NCBI GenBank assembly: GCA_016702645.1
Contig: JADJDP010000016.1
Span: 8,049-72,048 of the forward strand
Direction: 5' to 3'
From: Flavobacteriales bacterium
Lineage (GTDB): Bacteria > Bacteroidota > Bacteroidia > Flavobacteriales_F > PHOS-HE28
DNA length: 64,000 nt
The notes under the pieces were generated by a model. It was not told the DNA's origin. It saw only the letters and a list, made by a program, of their open reading frames with translations, and did not search any database. The stretch's first letter is position 1; every line of letters begins with the position of its first letter. The translations under genes and the position numbers were made by a program. Positions 18,458 through 27,961 of this stretch are shown here, piece by piece.

Positions 18458-19321
18458 ATGTGGTGTACAAAGGTCTATCGGCGTTCGTTCAATGCATGGG
18501 ATCCCACGGCCTGCCACTTTCTCGCGGGCGCATGGACAAGCCGCCGCGCGGGGCACGGGCTCCAGCGGCAAACACGCATCCTGTCATCCTTCTTTGCGCC
18601 ACCATTCCTATCCGCGTGCAAACAGGAAGAGGAGATTCCACCGGAGGATCATCAAGGCATGGCACACACGGTGGACCTGCGCTTGAAGTTCGTGTGGATG
18701 TATGGAACGCATGATTACGAGCTTGGCAGCGAATACGTGGACCATCTGGGCCACCTGTACAAGATCGAACGGATCCGATTCCTCCTGTCGGATCTCGATG
18801 TGGTGGATGATGGATACAATGTCCTTGCGGAATATCCCTCCGTGCAGTTGCTGGTGGACGCTTCGCAGTCGAACAACTTTGCTTTGGGAACGCTCACGGC
18901 CGTGCATGCGCACCAGATACGCTTCACCATGGGGCTGGAGGAAGAACTCAACAACAGCGACCCGGCGACCAGCGCTGCACCACTGAACGACGCCACCATG
19001 CATTGGGGCATGGGAGCGAACGAGGGCTATTGGTTCATGGTGATGGAAGGCCGTGTCGACAGCGACAACAGCGGGACCTTGGATGATACCGATGCTCCCT
19101 TCACCTACCGCTGTGGTACCGACGCCTTGAAGCGGACCGGCTGGGCCGTAATGCATGTGGAGATACCCGATGGAGGAACCATGACCATAGAGGCACCCGT
19201 GGATGTGGAGCGCTTGATGGGTGGTGTGGACGTGCTGGCCAATGTCAATGCGCTCGGCGATACACCGTTGAACGTGCAGTTGATGGACAGTCTCCGTGCG
19301 AACTTCCAAGAGGCGCATTGA
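18458..19321 (+). CDS. MbnP-like periplasmic copper-associated lipoprotein
   Basis: The frame holds 287 codons, but the real start is unclear: the plausible lipoprotein signal (RILSSFFAPPFLSACKQ, lipobox LSAC) begins near 18,580 without a good in-frame ATG, so a frameshift upstream is likely. The mature part has the MbnP-family strand pattern and the signature MHWGMGANEGYWFMVMEGR, in which the family's copper-site Trp lies. MbnP binds copper and is modified by its partner di-haem enzyme MbnH. Here a di-haem peroxidase gene follows with a one-base overlap, the same pairing. Confidence 0.78.
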   Translation: MWCTKVYRRSFNAWDPTACHFLAGAWTSRRAGHGLQRQTRILSSFFAPPFLSACKQEEEIPPEDHQGMAHTVDLRLKFVWMYGTHDYELGSEYVDHLGHLYKIERIRFLLSDLDVVDDGYNVLAEYPSVQLLVDASQSNNFALGTLTAVHAHQIRFTMGLEEELNNSDPATSAAPLNDATMHWGMGANEGYWFMVMEGRVDSDNSGTLDDTDAPFTYRCGTDALKRTGWAVMHVEIPDGGTMTIEAPVDVERLMGGVDVLANVNALGDTPLNVQLMDSLRANFQEAH

Positions 19322-20398
19322 TGGGCCTCGCTCGGAGCGCACGCTGGTCGGTATTGATCGTGCTTGCCACACTGGTGGGTTGCACACGCGAGGAACCCGT
19401 GGAACCGGAAACGGAGCCCACGACTCCCACCCCGACACAGTTGAACTTGCCAGCAGGTGTGTCTCGCGCAACTGGGCGCACCGAACTTCCCGGCGGATAA
19501 CCCGCTCACCATCGAAGGGGTCGCTTTGGGCCGGAAGCTCTTCTACGAAAAGGCCCTGAGCAACGACTTCACCCTGAGTTGCGGTAGCTGCCATGTGCAG
19601 GCGAACGCCTTCTCCGATCCCCGCCCTTTCAGTGAAGGAACCAATGGGGCGCATGGTCCCCGCAACTCCATGTCCCTTGTGAACCTGGCTTGGGCGGATC
19701 GTATGTTCTGGGATGGTCGGGTGCAGGGTCTGGAGGCACAGGCGCATGACCCGGTCATCAACCCGCTCGAGATGCGGAACACCTGGCCTGTTGTGGAGGA
19801 CCGATTGAACGCGAGCACCGAGTACCGGGGGCTCTTCAAGGTGGCCTTCGGAAGCGAGGAGGTCGATAGCACGATGGTCACCAAGGCGCTCGCGCAGTTC
19901 GTGCGTTCGATCGTCTCGTTCGATTCCCCGTTCGACCGTTATTGGTACGACGGTGATACCACGGCCATGAGCGAGGAAGCGAGGAACGGTCTTGCGCTTT
20001 TCACCAGCCAAGGCAAGTGTGCAGGGTGTCATGCTCCCGGCCTCTTCACGGACAATGCGTTCCGGAACAACGGGCTCGACCTGGTTTTCTTCGATGAAGG
20101 AGCCGGGGCGGTAACAGGCGATCCGGCCGACCTCGGGAAGTTCAAGGTCCCCACCTTGCGGAACATCGCACTTACCGCGCCCTATATGCACGATTCTCGC
20201 TTCACCACCTTGGAAGAAGTGATGGGGCATTACAATGGTGGTGTCCACATGAACTCACCCAACGTGGACCTGCTCATGGATTTCTGGGGCATGAACCCAA
20301 CGCCTTTTTCCCCCGACGAAGTCCACGATCTGATCGCCTTCTTGAACGCCCTGACCGACCAAGCCCTGCAGACCAACCCCGCGTTGGCGGAACCTTGA
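19321..20398 (+). CDS. Di-heme cytochrome c peroxidase / MbnH-like enzyme (one-base frameshift)
   Basis: A lipoprotein signal (MGLARSARWSVLIVLATLVG then Cys) runs to QLNLPAG; an extra base near 19,455-19,465 shifts the frame, and the enzyme goes on as LAQLGAPNFPADNPLT and VALGRKLFYEKALS. It has two haem-c sites, CGSCH and CAGCH, and the family motif KFKVPTLRNIALTAPYMHD. Full length is about 358 residues. The family includes bacterial peroxidases and the MauG/MbnH enzymes that oxidise a partner protein's tryptophan. The coupled MbnP-like gene points to the latter. Confidence 0.82.
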
Positions 20399-20498
20399 CC
20401 GTGGGATCCCCAGTGCCGACAACTTTCTGCACCTGATCAGGGGCCTCTTCGTCAAGCACTGATCATCTTCGTACCTGAACCTGCCAGATCCATTTTAC

Positions 20499-22751
20499 AT
20501 GAAGCAACTCTTCACCATTGTTATCGCCTCAGCATGTTGCAGTGGCGCGTTCGCACAAGCTGCTATCGACCGCTACCTCACCGACCCGCTCACCTACACG
20601 ACCATCGTCACCGCGACGGACCAGGTGAGCAATCCGCGCGACCTGGACTTCAAACCCAAGACCAACGAACTCTGGGTGATGCTGCGGGGCACGGGTGCCG
20701 GTGGCGCCATGGTCATAGTGAGCAACGCAGGGCTGCCGAACCAGACCGATGTCTACAAGAAGGACACGCACAGCGGGCACTTCATGATACAGGCCAGCGC
20801 GATGGCTTTCTCGGACAACGGTGAATTCGCTGCCGTGAGCGAAGTGCAGAACACGGCATCACCCACGAGCACCTTCATGGGACCCGCACTTTGGGATGCC
20901 GACCCCAACATCTTCGCCACGGTGTTCCAGAACAACTGGGTCAGCGGTTTCCCCTTGGGCAGCCACATCGACATGCTCCACCAAAGCCCTTTTGCCATGG
21001 GCATCGCTGCGGATAGTGCGAAGGTCTATTGGGTCATGGACGGTCACTTCGGGAACATCGTCCGGTACGACTTCGTGCAAGACCACGGACCTGGTTACGA
21101 CTACCACGGCGCTGGCAAGATCTGGCGTTACACCGATGTGCCGGTGACGCGTGTTGCCAACATCCCGAGCCACATGGTGCTCGATCGCGAGAGCGGATGG
21201 CTCTACTACATCGATGGCGTGAGCAAGCAGATCCGGAGAATGGATGTGCACAGCGGTGCCGAAACCGGCAATCTTACCGTGCCACCTACCTCCAACGAGC
21301 CGCTGGCCGGATACAAGAGGGTGGAAGGTGCGACCGTGCAGGTGGTGGACACCTGGACCACGCAGCCTTGTGGCATGGACTACTTTGAAGGACGATTGAT
21401 CGTGAGCGACCACACGACCGGCGAGATCCGCATCTACGACGTGACCGACACGCCCACGCAGATCGGAACCATCAGTACCGGCATGACGGGTATCATGGGT
21501 GTGAAAGTGGGGCCTGATGGACGCATATGGTATGTCCACAACACGGGCAACCAGGTGGTGCGCATCGATCCTGCACCACTTGCGAACGATGCCGCGATCA
21601 CGGCCATCGTCGCACCGGTCACGGTCGCTTCCGAGCCGAACTACTTTTCCATCGACGATGCGGTTTGCGCCGCTAGTGTTGCTCCTGTGGTCACGCTCGC
21701 GAACATGGGCAGCAGCACCCTCTCCGCTGCGGAGATCCACTACAGCTTGGACGGAGGTGCCAGTACCGTGTTCAACTGGGCCGGTTCGCTCGCAACGGGT
21801 GCAACGGTGGACGTGACGCTTACGGCAGCTTCCCTCACCACGGGTGCTCACCGCCTCAGCGTATGGGTGGTCGCACCGAATGGCGTGGCCGATGCCAACA
21901 GCGGGAACAACGAGATGGAAGGATGTTTCCGTTCCATCGACCCGGTGCAGGCGCTTCCGTTCGCCGAAGGTTTCAACGCCACCACCTTCCCACCAGCTGG
22001 CTGGAGCTACGTGCACTTCAACCCGAACAACTTCATGTCGCGCAACGCCACGGCAGGAGGATTCGGATCGAGCACTGGTTGCATGAAAATGGACAATTAC
22101 TCAGGCGACATGAACATCACGGGGCAGCTGGACCACTTGATCTCACCGAGGCTGGACCTTTCCACGGCACCGGTAGGCACCAGCCTTGATTTCTCGGTAG
22201 CCCACCGCCAGTACAACACGGCCAGCGTGGACCGTCTGATGGTGAAGGTCTCCACCAACTGCGGAGCCACATGGACCACGCTCTATGACAAGGAAGGCGC
22301 TGCTCTTTCCACAGGCACCTCCTTCACCGGCAACTTCACTCCGAGCGCCAGCCAGTGGCGTGCGGAGCAGGTTGATCTTGCCTCGGTGATCGGCCAGCCC
22401 GATGTGCTCTTCATGTTCCAAACCGAGAGCGACTTCGGGAACAACGTCTACGTGGATGATATCAATATTGGCAGCGTAGTGGGCATTGAAGAGGGTGCTA
22501 CGGCGGGTTTCTCCTTGTTCCCCAACCCGAGCAACGGTGCTTTCGCCATTCGTGCGAACGCCTCGCTCAGCGGAACGGTGCAAGTGCGTGTGCTCGCGCT
22601 GGACGGCAGCTTGGTCGCGACGCAAACCTGGGCCGCGACCCAAGGTGCGTTGCTCGATATGGAGCTTGGCGAAACCGCGCAAGGCAGCTACGTGGTGGAG
22701 ATCACTAACGCGAGCGGTGCCCGCCATCGCCTGCCCGTGGTGATCAATTGA
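20499..22751 (+). CDS. Secreted beta-propeller protein with T9SS type A sorting domain
   Basis: A 750-residue protein: signal peptide (MKQLFTIVIASACCSGAFAQ), a propeller-like N-terminal half (about residues 30-375, with SGWLYYIDG, GVKVGPDGRIWYVHN), a CARDB-like domain (about 390-480), a domain of the MAM/jelly-roll kind (about 490-660) and a C-terminal T9SS sorting domain starting FSLFPNPSNGAF. It is probably anchored at the cell surface. It lies 100 bases after the peroxidase gene on the same strand; a weak -7-like CATCTTCG is at 20464-20471. The propeller's ligand or reaction is unknown. Confidence 0.85.
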   Translation: MKQLFTIVIASACCSGAFAQAAIDRYLTDPLTYTTIVTATDQVSNPRDLDFKPKTNELWVMLRGTGAGGAMVIVSNAGLPNQTDVYKKDTHSGHFMIQASAMAFSDNGEFAAVSEVQNTASPTSTFMGPALWDADPNIFATVFQNNWVSGFPLGSHIDMLHQSPFAMGIAADSAKVYWVMDGHFGNIVRYDFVQDHGPGYDYHGAGKIWRYTDVPVTRVANIPSHMVLDRESGWLYYIDGVSKQIRRMDVHSGAETGNLTVPPTSNEPLAGYKRVEGATVQVVDTWTTQPCGMDYFEGRLIVSDHTTGEIRIYDVTDTPTQIGTISTGMTGIMGVKVGPDGRIWYVHNTGNQVVRIDPAPLANDAAITAIVAPVTVASEPNYFSIDDAVCAASVAPVVTLANMGSSTLSAAEIHYSLDGGASTVFNWAGSLATGATVDVTLTAASLTTGAHRLSVWVVAPNGVADANSGNNEMEGCFRSIDPVQALPFAEGFNATTFPPAGWSYVHFNPNNFMSRNATAGGFGSSTGCMKMDNYSGDMNITGQLDHLISPRLDLSTAPVGTSLDFSVAHRQYNTASVDRLMVKVSTNCGATWTTLYDKEGAALSTGTSFTGNFTPSASQWRAEQVDLASVIGQPDVLFMFQTESDFGNNVYVDDINIGSVVGIEEGATAGFSLFPNPSNGAFAIRANASLSGTVQVRVLALDGSLVATQTWAATQGALLDMELGETAQGSYVVEITNASGARHRLPVVIN

Positions 22752-22777
22752 GCCGCCAAAACGACCTACTTCCAGCA

Positions 22778-22816
22778 GAAAGCCCCGTCCTGAAAAAAGT
22801 TCAGGACGGGGCTTTC
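22778..22816. terminator. Bidirectional terminator, 17-base perfect stem
   Basis: GAAAGCCCCGTCCTGAA at 22778-22794 pairs exactly with 22800-22816 around a 5-base loop, between two convergent genes. The stem has A/T ends on both sides, so it can stop transcription from either direction. Confidence 0.85.
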
Positions 22817-22835
22817 TCGTTTTACGGTGTCGGGA

Positions 22836-23225
22836 TCAGTGTGCGTGGGCACAGGCAGTGCCGCACTCATGGCCCTTCTCGCCACAAGCGTAGGCATGTT
22901 TGCCATCGGCACAAGCAGTGGTGCAGGCGTGCTCTTTGCCAGCATGTGCGTCAGCATGTGCATCCCCCTTCGCACCCATGGCACAAGCCGTGGCTGTCTT
23001 CTTACCGGCGCAGCAGCCACCGGCCTTCTTCTCGGTTGAAGCAGCCGTAGCGCATGCGGACGTGCATGCATGGCCTTTCTCGCCGTGCACATAGGCATGG
23101 GCTTCTTTGGTGCAGGTGGCGGAGCATGCATGCTCCTTCAGGTCGGTGGTCTCTGCCGCGCTGGTCTGAGCGCTGGTCGTGCCAATGAAGCCGGCACAGG
23201 CAAGTAGGAGGAGGAACTTCTTCAT
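22836..23225 (-). CDS. Small secreted Cys/His-rich protein with internal repeats
   Basis: A 129-residue protein with a clear signal peptide (MKKFLLLLACAGFIGTTSAQ). The mature part is built from variations of HACTxxC and EKGHAC units (KEHACSATC, EKGHACTSAC, GKEHACTTAC, GEKGHECGTAC), plus GGCCAGK, and ends HAH. About 15 cysteines and a similar number of histidines in 110 residues suggest metal binding outside the cytoplasm. The start is the ATG at 23225; an in-frame upstream start would destroy the signal peptide. It lies at the end of the metal-related region. I know no named family for it. Confidence 0.8.
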   Translation of the reverse strand: MKKFLLLLACAGFIGTTSAQTSAAETTDLKEHACSATCTKEAHAYVHGEKGHACTSACATAASTEKKAGGCCAGKKTATACAMGAKGDAHADAHAGKEHACTTACADGKHAYACGEKGHECGTACAHAH

Positions 23226-23429
23226 GGTTATCGTGATGGTTGGTTGGCGTGTGAAGGGAACAAAGAACGTTGATCCGTGGAATTCGTGCAGCGCAATGAT
23301 CGTTCCGAGATCGACTTCCTGACCGTCTTGTTTCGGGAAAAGCCCACCTCTTTGGTTCCGGGCATGTTCCAAACGCTGTGATCAAGGCCCCGTGATACGC
23401 TATCTGGGTCGTTTCGTTCTTGGGCTGGC

Positions 23430-23437
23430 TACCTTCA
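23430..23437 (+). promoter_or_regulatory. -7-like element TACCTTCA for the DUF6728 gene
   Basis: TACCTTCA ends five bases before the ATG at 23442, implying a very short leader or a leaderless transcript. Confidence 0.4.
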
Positions 23438-23441
23438 CACC

Positions 23442-23603
23442 ATGTTCCTGAAGCGCCTTCTCTACTACCTCAACCCGGCGACGCTCATCGGGCGGAGCAA
23501 AAGCGACTTCAACCTGCGTTTCATGCATGGCATCAATCGGATCAGCGTCATGCTCTTCTTGGTGTGCATCGTGGTGATGGTCGTTCGGGCGTGCAGCCGG
23601 TAG
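23442..23603 (+). CDS. DUF6728-like small membrane protein
   Basis: A 53-residue protein: a basic N-terminus MFLKRLLYYLNPATLIGRSK, the conserved stretch NLRFMHGINRISV, then one hydrophobic segment (MLFLVCIVVMVV) and a short Cys-Ser-Arg end. The pattern NxxFMHGINRISI is what I recall for the DUF6728 family of Bacteroidota. Role unknown. Confidence 0.75.
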   Translation: MFLKRLLYYLNPATLIGRSKSDFNLRFMHGINRISVMLFLVCIVVMVVRACSR

Positions 23604-23607
23604 TTCA

Positions 23608-23718
23608 GGAGCAGTTGGCAGGAGCAAGTATGGGCGGCTCCGCAGCTATCGAATGACTTCGACACCAAAGGACGATCCCCAGCCCCATTGGCAGCATACT
23701 TGTTCCTGCGCCTGCTCC
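23608..23718. repeat. Imperfect inverted repeat between DUF6728 gene and aroE
   Basis: Arms at 23608-23632 (ggagcagttggcaggagc...) and 23695-23718 are nearly complementary (about 21 of 25 positions) across a 62-base loop. It sits between two convergent genes, so it may serve as a terminator or be a REP-type palindrome. Confidence 0.55.
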
Positions 23719-23721
23719 TGC

Positions 23722-24480
23722 CTACTGTCCCTCCCTCTTCCAAACCTTCCAACTCGCTTCCGCCTGCGCCACCAACATGGCCATGCCGTTGGTGACAACG
23801 GCCCCATGTGCCTCTCCTTCTTGCAGGAATGCCGTCCGCTCCGGGTTGTACACGAGGTCGATGAGCACATGCCGGTCACCTATCGCTGAGTAGGGCAGAG
23901 GCGGGAGTTCCTCCACGTTGGGGTGCATGCCCAACGGGGTGGTGTTGATGATCAGCTTGCACACATCCACCACGATAGGCTCGAGCAGGTCGTAGGTCAT
24001 GTCGCCACGCTCCCGGCTGCGGCTCACCACGCGGAACTTGATCCCCTGCTCCTTGAGGACATAGGCCACGGCACGGCTCGCCCCACCGGAGCCCAGGACC
24101 AACGCGCGCGGTTTGGGTTTGGTCAATAACGGGAGAAGCAACTGGCGGAAGCCTTCCACATCCGTATTGTAGCCGATGAGTTTTCCATCCTCGATGCGCA
24201 CGGTGTTCACCGCACCCACCGCTGCTGCCAGCGTATCAACGCTGTGCAGGAAGGGCACCACGCTCTGCTTGTACGGAATGGTGACGTTGAGCCCACGTAG
24301 TCCCGGTGTATCGGCAACGAGTTGTGGCAACTCCTCGATCGCGGCGATCGGAAATGGATCGTAACGGTGATCGCTGAGGCCTTCGCGATGGAACTTCTCC
24401 GTGAAGAAGCGCTGGCTGAAGGAATGGGAGAGGGGGTTACCGATGAGCCCGAAGCGTACCACGGGTTGGGCAACGCTCAT
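23722..24480 (-). CDS. aroE: Shikimate dehydrogenase AroE
   Basis: A 252-residue enzyme: substrate site GNPLSHSFSQRFF, catalytic lysine in NVTIPYKQSV, ligands in GAVNTV and GYNTDVEGF, NADP-binding loop GSGGASRAVAYVL, and the end motif NGMAMLVAQAEASWKVW. It reduces 3-dehydroshikimate in aromatic amino acid synthesis. I chose ATG 24480 (MSVAQPVVRFG), which overlaps the DedA stop by four bases (ATGA), so both are in one operon. Confidence 0.95.
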   Translation of the reverse strand: MSVAQPVVRFGLIGNPLSHSFSQRFFTEKFHREGLSDHRYDPFPIAAIEELPQLVADTPGLRGLNVTIPYKQSVVPFLHSVDTLAAAVGAVNTVRIEDGKLIGYNTDVEGFRQLLLPLLTKPKPRALVLGSGGASRAVAYVLKEQGIKFRVVSRSRERGDMTYDLLEPIVVDVCKLIINTTPLGMHPNVEELPPLPYSAIGDRHVLIDLVYNPERTAFLQEGEAHGAVVTNGMAMLVAQAEASWKVWKREGQ

Positions 24481-25139
24481 CCCTTGCTCGTATTGCGCCG
24501 ATGCCGGATGAACTCCACGATCATGGGGAGCACGCTGATGAAGACGATGCCGAGGATCACGGTTTCGTAGTTCTTCTGCACGAAGGGGTGCGTGCCGAAC
24601 AAGTAGCCGGCGAGCAACAGCAGGCCGATCCACAACGCGCCGCCCGCGACATCGAACGGAAGGAACTTGCGCCGATACTCCATGGCACCGACACCCGCTA
24701 CGAACGGTGTGATGGTGCGCACGATGGGCACGAAGCGTGCGATGATGATCGTCTTCACGCCGTACTTCTCGAAGTAGGCGTGTGTCTTGTCCAAGTGCTT
24801 CTGCTGCACCAGATCGCGTCCGAAGGTCCGCCACTTAACCACTCGCGGACCGAAGAAGCGACCGACCCAGTAGTTGATGTTGTCACCCAGCACGGCGGCG
24901 GCAAAAAGGAGTATGAAGAGCGTCAGCAGGTCCAACGATGCGTTGGCACCGGCGGCCAGCGAACCCGCGACGAAGAGCAGCGAGTCACCCGGTAGGAAGG
25001 GCATGATCACCAAGCCTGTTTCCACGAAGATGATGGCGAAGAGCAACGCGTACACCAAGTTGCCATGCTCCCCGATGAAGGCGGGCAACGTGATATTGAG
25101 GTGCGTGATGAAGTACCAGAACTCTTGGAGAAATTCCAT
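24477..25139 (-). CDS. DedA-family (VTT domain) membrane protein
   Basis: A 220-residue protein with the DedA signature: VETGLVIMPFLPGDSLLF near residue 44-61, GDNINYWVGRFFG, and RFVPIVRTITPFVAGVGAM, with five or six hydrophobic segments. Members are lipid or proton-coupled transporters; some flip undecaprenyl phosphate. The ATG at 25139 (MEFLQEFWYF) is preferred over an upstream one, because the residues before it are hydrophilic and unlike the family. Confidence 0.9.
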   Translation of the reverse strand: MEFLQEFWYFITHLNITLPAFIGEHGNLVYALLFAIIFVETGLVIMPFLPGDSLLFVAGSLAAGANASLDLLTLFILLFAAAVLGDNINYWVGRFFGPRVVKWRTFGRDLVQQKHLDKTHAYFEKYGVKTIIIARFVPIVRTITPFVAGVGAMEYRRKFLPFDVAGGALWIGLLLLAGYLFGTHPFVQKNYETVILGIVFISVLPMIVEFIRHRRNTSKG

Positions 25140-25156
25140 TTTGTGGTGGGGATGTG

Positions 25157-25473
25157 TCAATCACAACGGAGCGCGGGCTCCACTTCGGCGGCGTAGGAGG
25201 TGATGCCGCCCACGAGGTTCACCAGGTCCGAGAAGCCGTAGCGCGATTCGAGGGCCTGTATCACCGCAGCGGCGCGGTTTCCGCTCTTGCAGTGCACGAT
25301 CACCGTCACATCGCGGCGGATCTCGTTGCGCCGCTCCACGATCTCGCCCATGGGAATGAGGGTGCCGCCGATGGAGCAGGCCTCCGCTTCGTACGCTTCC
25401 CGCACATCGATGAGCTGGTGGGGCGTGCCGTTATCGCGCAAGCGGTTTCAGTTCGGTGGCGGTGATCTTTCAT
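25157..25473 (-). CDS. Rhodanese-like single-domain protein (two one-base insertions at the start)
   Basis: About 104 residues when rejoined. The intact part is RDNGTPHQLIDVREAYEAEA with the active-site loop CKSGNRAA. Upstream the protein reads MKITATELKRL if one A is dropped from the run at the ATG (25,465-25,470) and one C from the run near 25,443. It has the catalytic cysteine, so it can move sulfane sulfur; such small rhodaneses often lie near sulfur or metal genes. It precedes the DedA gene on the same strand with an 17-base gap. Confidence 0.75.
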
Positions 25474-25503
25474 GTGCGGTGTGTTGTCACCCGGAGGGCC
25501 TGT

Positions 25504-25563
25504 CCTGAGCGGAGTCGAAGGGGAGGTTCAATGGTCATGGTTCGTCCTTCGACCTCGCTCAGG
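25504..25563. repeat. REP-like palindrome (CCTGAGCGGAGTCGAAGG and its complement)
   Basis: The arm at 25504-25521 and the arm at 25546-25563 (CCTTCGACCTCGCTCAGG) pair at 16 of 18 positions over a 24-base loop. The sequence belongs to the widespread CCTGAGC(n)nGTCGAAGG repeat type; two relatives lie at 55078-55123 and 55346-55366 in this window. Confidence 0.75.
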
Positions 25564-25588
25564 ATGGCTCACCACGACAATGCAACCA

Positions 25589-26384
25589 TCACTCGTTCTT
25601 CACCTGCCTGAGTTTTTCGGCCATTTCCTCGGGCAAGTATTGGAAGAAGGTATCCCCGCGCAGTCCGAGCCGGAGCGTTTCCAATGGGATCACTTCTTCG
25701 CCCCCGATGTTGCCCAGGTTCACATTGGCACCAAGCTGTTTGATGAACCATACTTGCTGCGACTTCTGCGGGGCTTCCCACAAGATGTCCTTGCCGGGCA
25801 CCTTGGCGAGGATGCGGTTCACCAGCGCCGTGTGTGCGTGGCCACTGGACGATAGATGCCCACGGTTCCGCTTTGCGCGCTTCAGCGATCACCTTCCAGC
25901 TGCCTGCATCCAATTCGTTGCGCATCATGCTCACCCATTTGGCAGGGCTGATGAGGATGCCGCTTTCCTTGCTGCCCACTTCGCTGAGCACGGTGAAGTG
26001 CTTCGCCAGTTCGGTGATGTACTTGCACTTCTCCTTCGCGGTCATGTTGATGGAACCATCGCTCACCTCCACGGTGTCCAGGTGCAATTGGTCCATCAGT
26101 TTCCGGTAGGCCTTGAACTCACCCCGGGCCACGAACGCCTCGAAAAGCGTACCGCCCAGATACACGCGCATGCCGGCCTTCTGGTACAGCGTTATCTTCT
26201 CCTGGAGGCGTGGCGTGACGAACGAAGTGCCGAAGCCGAGCTTGATCAGGTCGATGAGGTCGCCGCTGCTGTCCAGCATATCCTCCGCCTGGCGCATGGA
26301 ATATCCCTTGTCCATGACCATGGTGAGCCCATCCTCCCGCGGTTTCTTGGTCCGTGGCGGGATGTGCGACAACGAATAGTTCAT
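25589..26384 (-). CDS. Phosphosulfolactate synthase-like (ComA family) protein (two one-base deletions)
   Basis: Rejoined it has about 265 residues. The first part holds KPREDGLTMVMDKG, DLIDLIKLGFGTSFV, LGGTLFEAFVARG and VEVSDGSI, all typical of the ComA TIM barrel; after KVIAEARKA two missing bases near 25,845-25,870 shift the frame, and it goes on as GTVGIYRPSGHAHTALVNRI then LWEAPQKSQQVWFIKQLG and NVNLGNIGGEEV. ComA adds sulfite to phosphoenolpyruvate in coenzyme M synthesis. Coenzyme M is not expected here, so the product (perhaps a precursor of a sulfonate or sulfonolipid) is open. Its ATG overlaps the stop of the TPR gene upstream. Confidence 0.78.
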
Positions 26385-27795
26385 GGTTGCTTGTAGAGTT
26401 CCAACAAGTGGATCACCTGCGGCATCACCGCTGCCTCGGGATAGTGCTCCAGCAATTGGGTGTGTGCTGCATGGTCCGCCATCAACGCTTCCTCCAGTTC
26501 CAGGAAGGCCTGCTGCTCCATGCCTGTACGAAGCAGGTAGCTGACCATGCGGTACCGGTAGCGTGCGTTCAATTTGTGCACCTGCTCGCCTCTCGCGCAG
26601 TTTCTTCAGCGCTGCATCCCGGACTTTTCAGGTTCAACAGCAGATCGGCGTGGTCCAACCAGCCATCGAGGCTCTCGGGTTCCAAGGTGTTCAGGCGCGT
26701 GTAAGCAGCCAACGCATCGTCGTAGCGCAGTGCGCGACCCAGGGCGTTCGCGTAGTAGAACCATGCATCGCCATGATCGGGTGCCAGTTTCAAGGCCGTC
26801 TCCAGGTCCTTCAGCGCGGCGGGCAAATTTCCTTGAAGGTCCTTCACCACCCCACGGCCGATCCAAGCGTCCACCCAGTTGGTGTCAAGCGCCAGCGCCT
26901 GATCGTAGTGGATGAGTGCCTGTTCGAACCGCTCCATCTTCTCATAGCACTCGCCGATGTAGCTGAAGGTGATGGCTTGCGGGCCATCGTTGGTAAGTGT
27001 ATCCTGGTAGCAGTCGATCGCGCGCTCGTAGTCGCCGGTCAGGAGAAGGTTGCGCGCCTTGCTGAAATAGGCCGAAGAGAACTTGTCATCGATGGCCAGG
27101 CAAAAGTCCAGCGCCTCGTTGCTTTCATCGTAGCGCTCCATGCGCGAGAGCGCGTTGCCCAGGTTGAACCAGGCCACGAAACTGTACGGGTGTTCGTTGG
27201 TGAAACGCTTGAAGAAGGCCACCGCCTGCTGGTGCGCGTCCATCACGTCCATCACATACGCCAGCTCGTAGAGCACCGCCTCGTTCTCGGCGTTTATCTC
27301 AAGCCCGCGTTTGAGGCAATCCACGGCTTGTTCCCACGCCTCTATGTTCTCGTACTCGAAGGCGAGGTCCAGCAGGATATCGTCCGTGCCTTCCTCGGCA
27401 AGTTCCAGTGCCCGCTTGTAATGCTCGATCGCGCGACGGTAGTTGCGCAACTGGCTGTAGATGCTCGCCTTGTGCAGGTGTACCTCCTCGTTGTAGGGTT
27501 CCAGCTTGCCGATGGCATCGAGCACTTCCAACGCCTTGTTCAGGCGACCCATGTTCATGAGCACGATCGCCTCGCTGAACATGATGTCAAGCGACCCCGG
27601 ATGCTGCTCCTGGGCCAGGTCGAGCACCTCCTTGGCCTGGCGCGTGTCGTTCTGCTCCAAGTAGTGATCGATGATCAACTCGAACTCCTCCACATCGAAG
27701 AAGAGGCGATCGTTACGGTGGAGCATGGCCTCGTACCGCTGTACACAGCCTCGCTGGTCTTCGCGGTCGGGCAGGGGTTGGTGACCTTCGTTCAT
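26381..27795 (-). CDS. TPR-repeat protein (two one-base insertions near the 3' end)
   Basis: About 470 residues, almost all tetratricopeptide repeats (for example LDLAFEYENIEAWEQAVDCL, FNLGNALSRMERYDESNEAL, YIGECYEKMERFEQALIHYD). Near 26,600 two extra bases break the frame; the other frames give SPDAALKKLREGEQ and then HKLNARYRYRMVSYLL to ELYKQP. I chose MNEGHQPLPD at 27795; MRHMNE at 27804 is also possible. It is cytoplasmic (no signal peptide) and likely a protein-protein scaffold. It heads the operon with the ComA-like gene. Confidence 0.8.
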
Positions 27796-27845
27796 GTGTC
27801 TCATCCCGCTCGGCGGGGCGTGTGGCCCTCCACCGGGCCTTTGGA

Positions 27846-27853
27846 CAAAAATA
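27846..27853 (-). promoter_or_regulatory. -7 promoter element TATTTTTG for the TPR gene
   Basis: A perfect TAnnTTTG on the minus strand, 51 bases upstream of the chosen start, in the gap divergent to glmM. Confidence 0.6.
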
Positions 27854-27953
27854 GGGGAACGCTTTCCGGGATGTCGGGTGAAGAAGCGGCTTATGAACAG
27901 GATCGGGTGCATCGGCCCCTAGCACCACGGGTCCCTTCGCCTTCCTGCGCGGG

Positions 27954-27961
27954 TAGTTTTG
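27954..27961 (+). promoter_or_regulatory. -7 promoter element TAGTTTTG for the phosphoglucosamine mutase gene
   Basis: A perfect TAnnTTTG, 36 bases upstream of the ATG at 27997. It supports that start over the much longer open frame that reaches back through the antisense of the TPR gene. Confidence 0.65.

Noticed and set aside
26381..26581. Separate 66-residue gene behind the TPR gene
   Set aside because: It is the end of the TPR protein, separated by two inserted bases.
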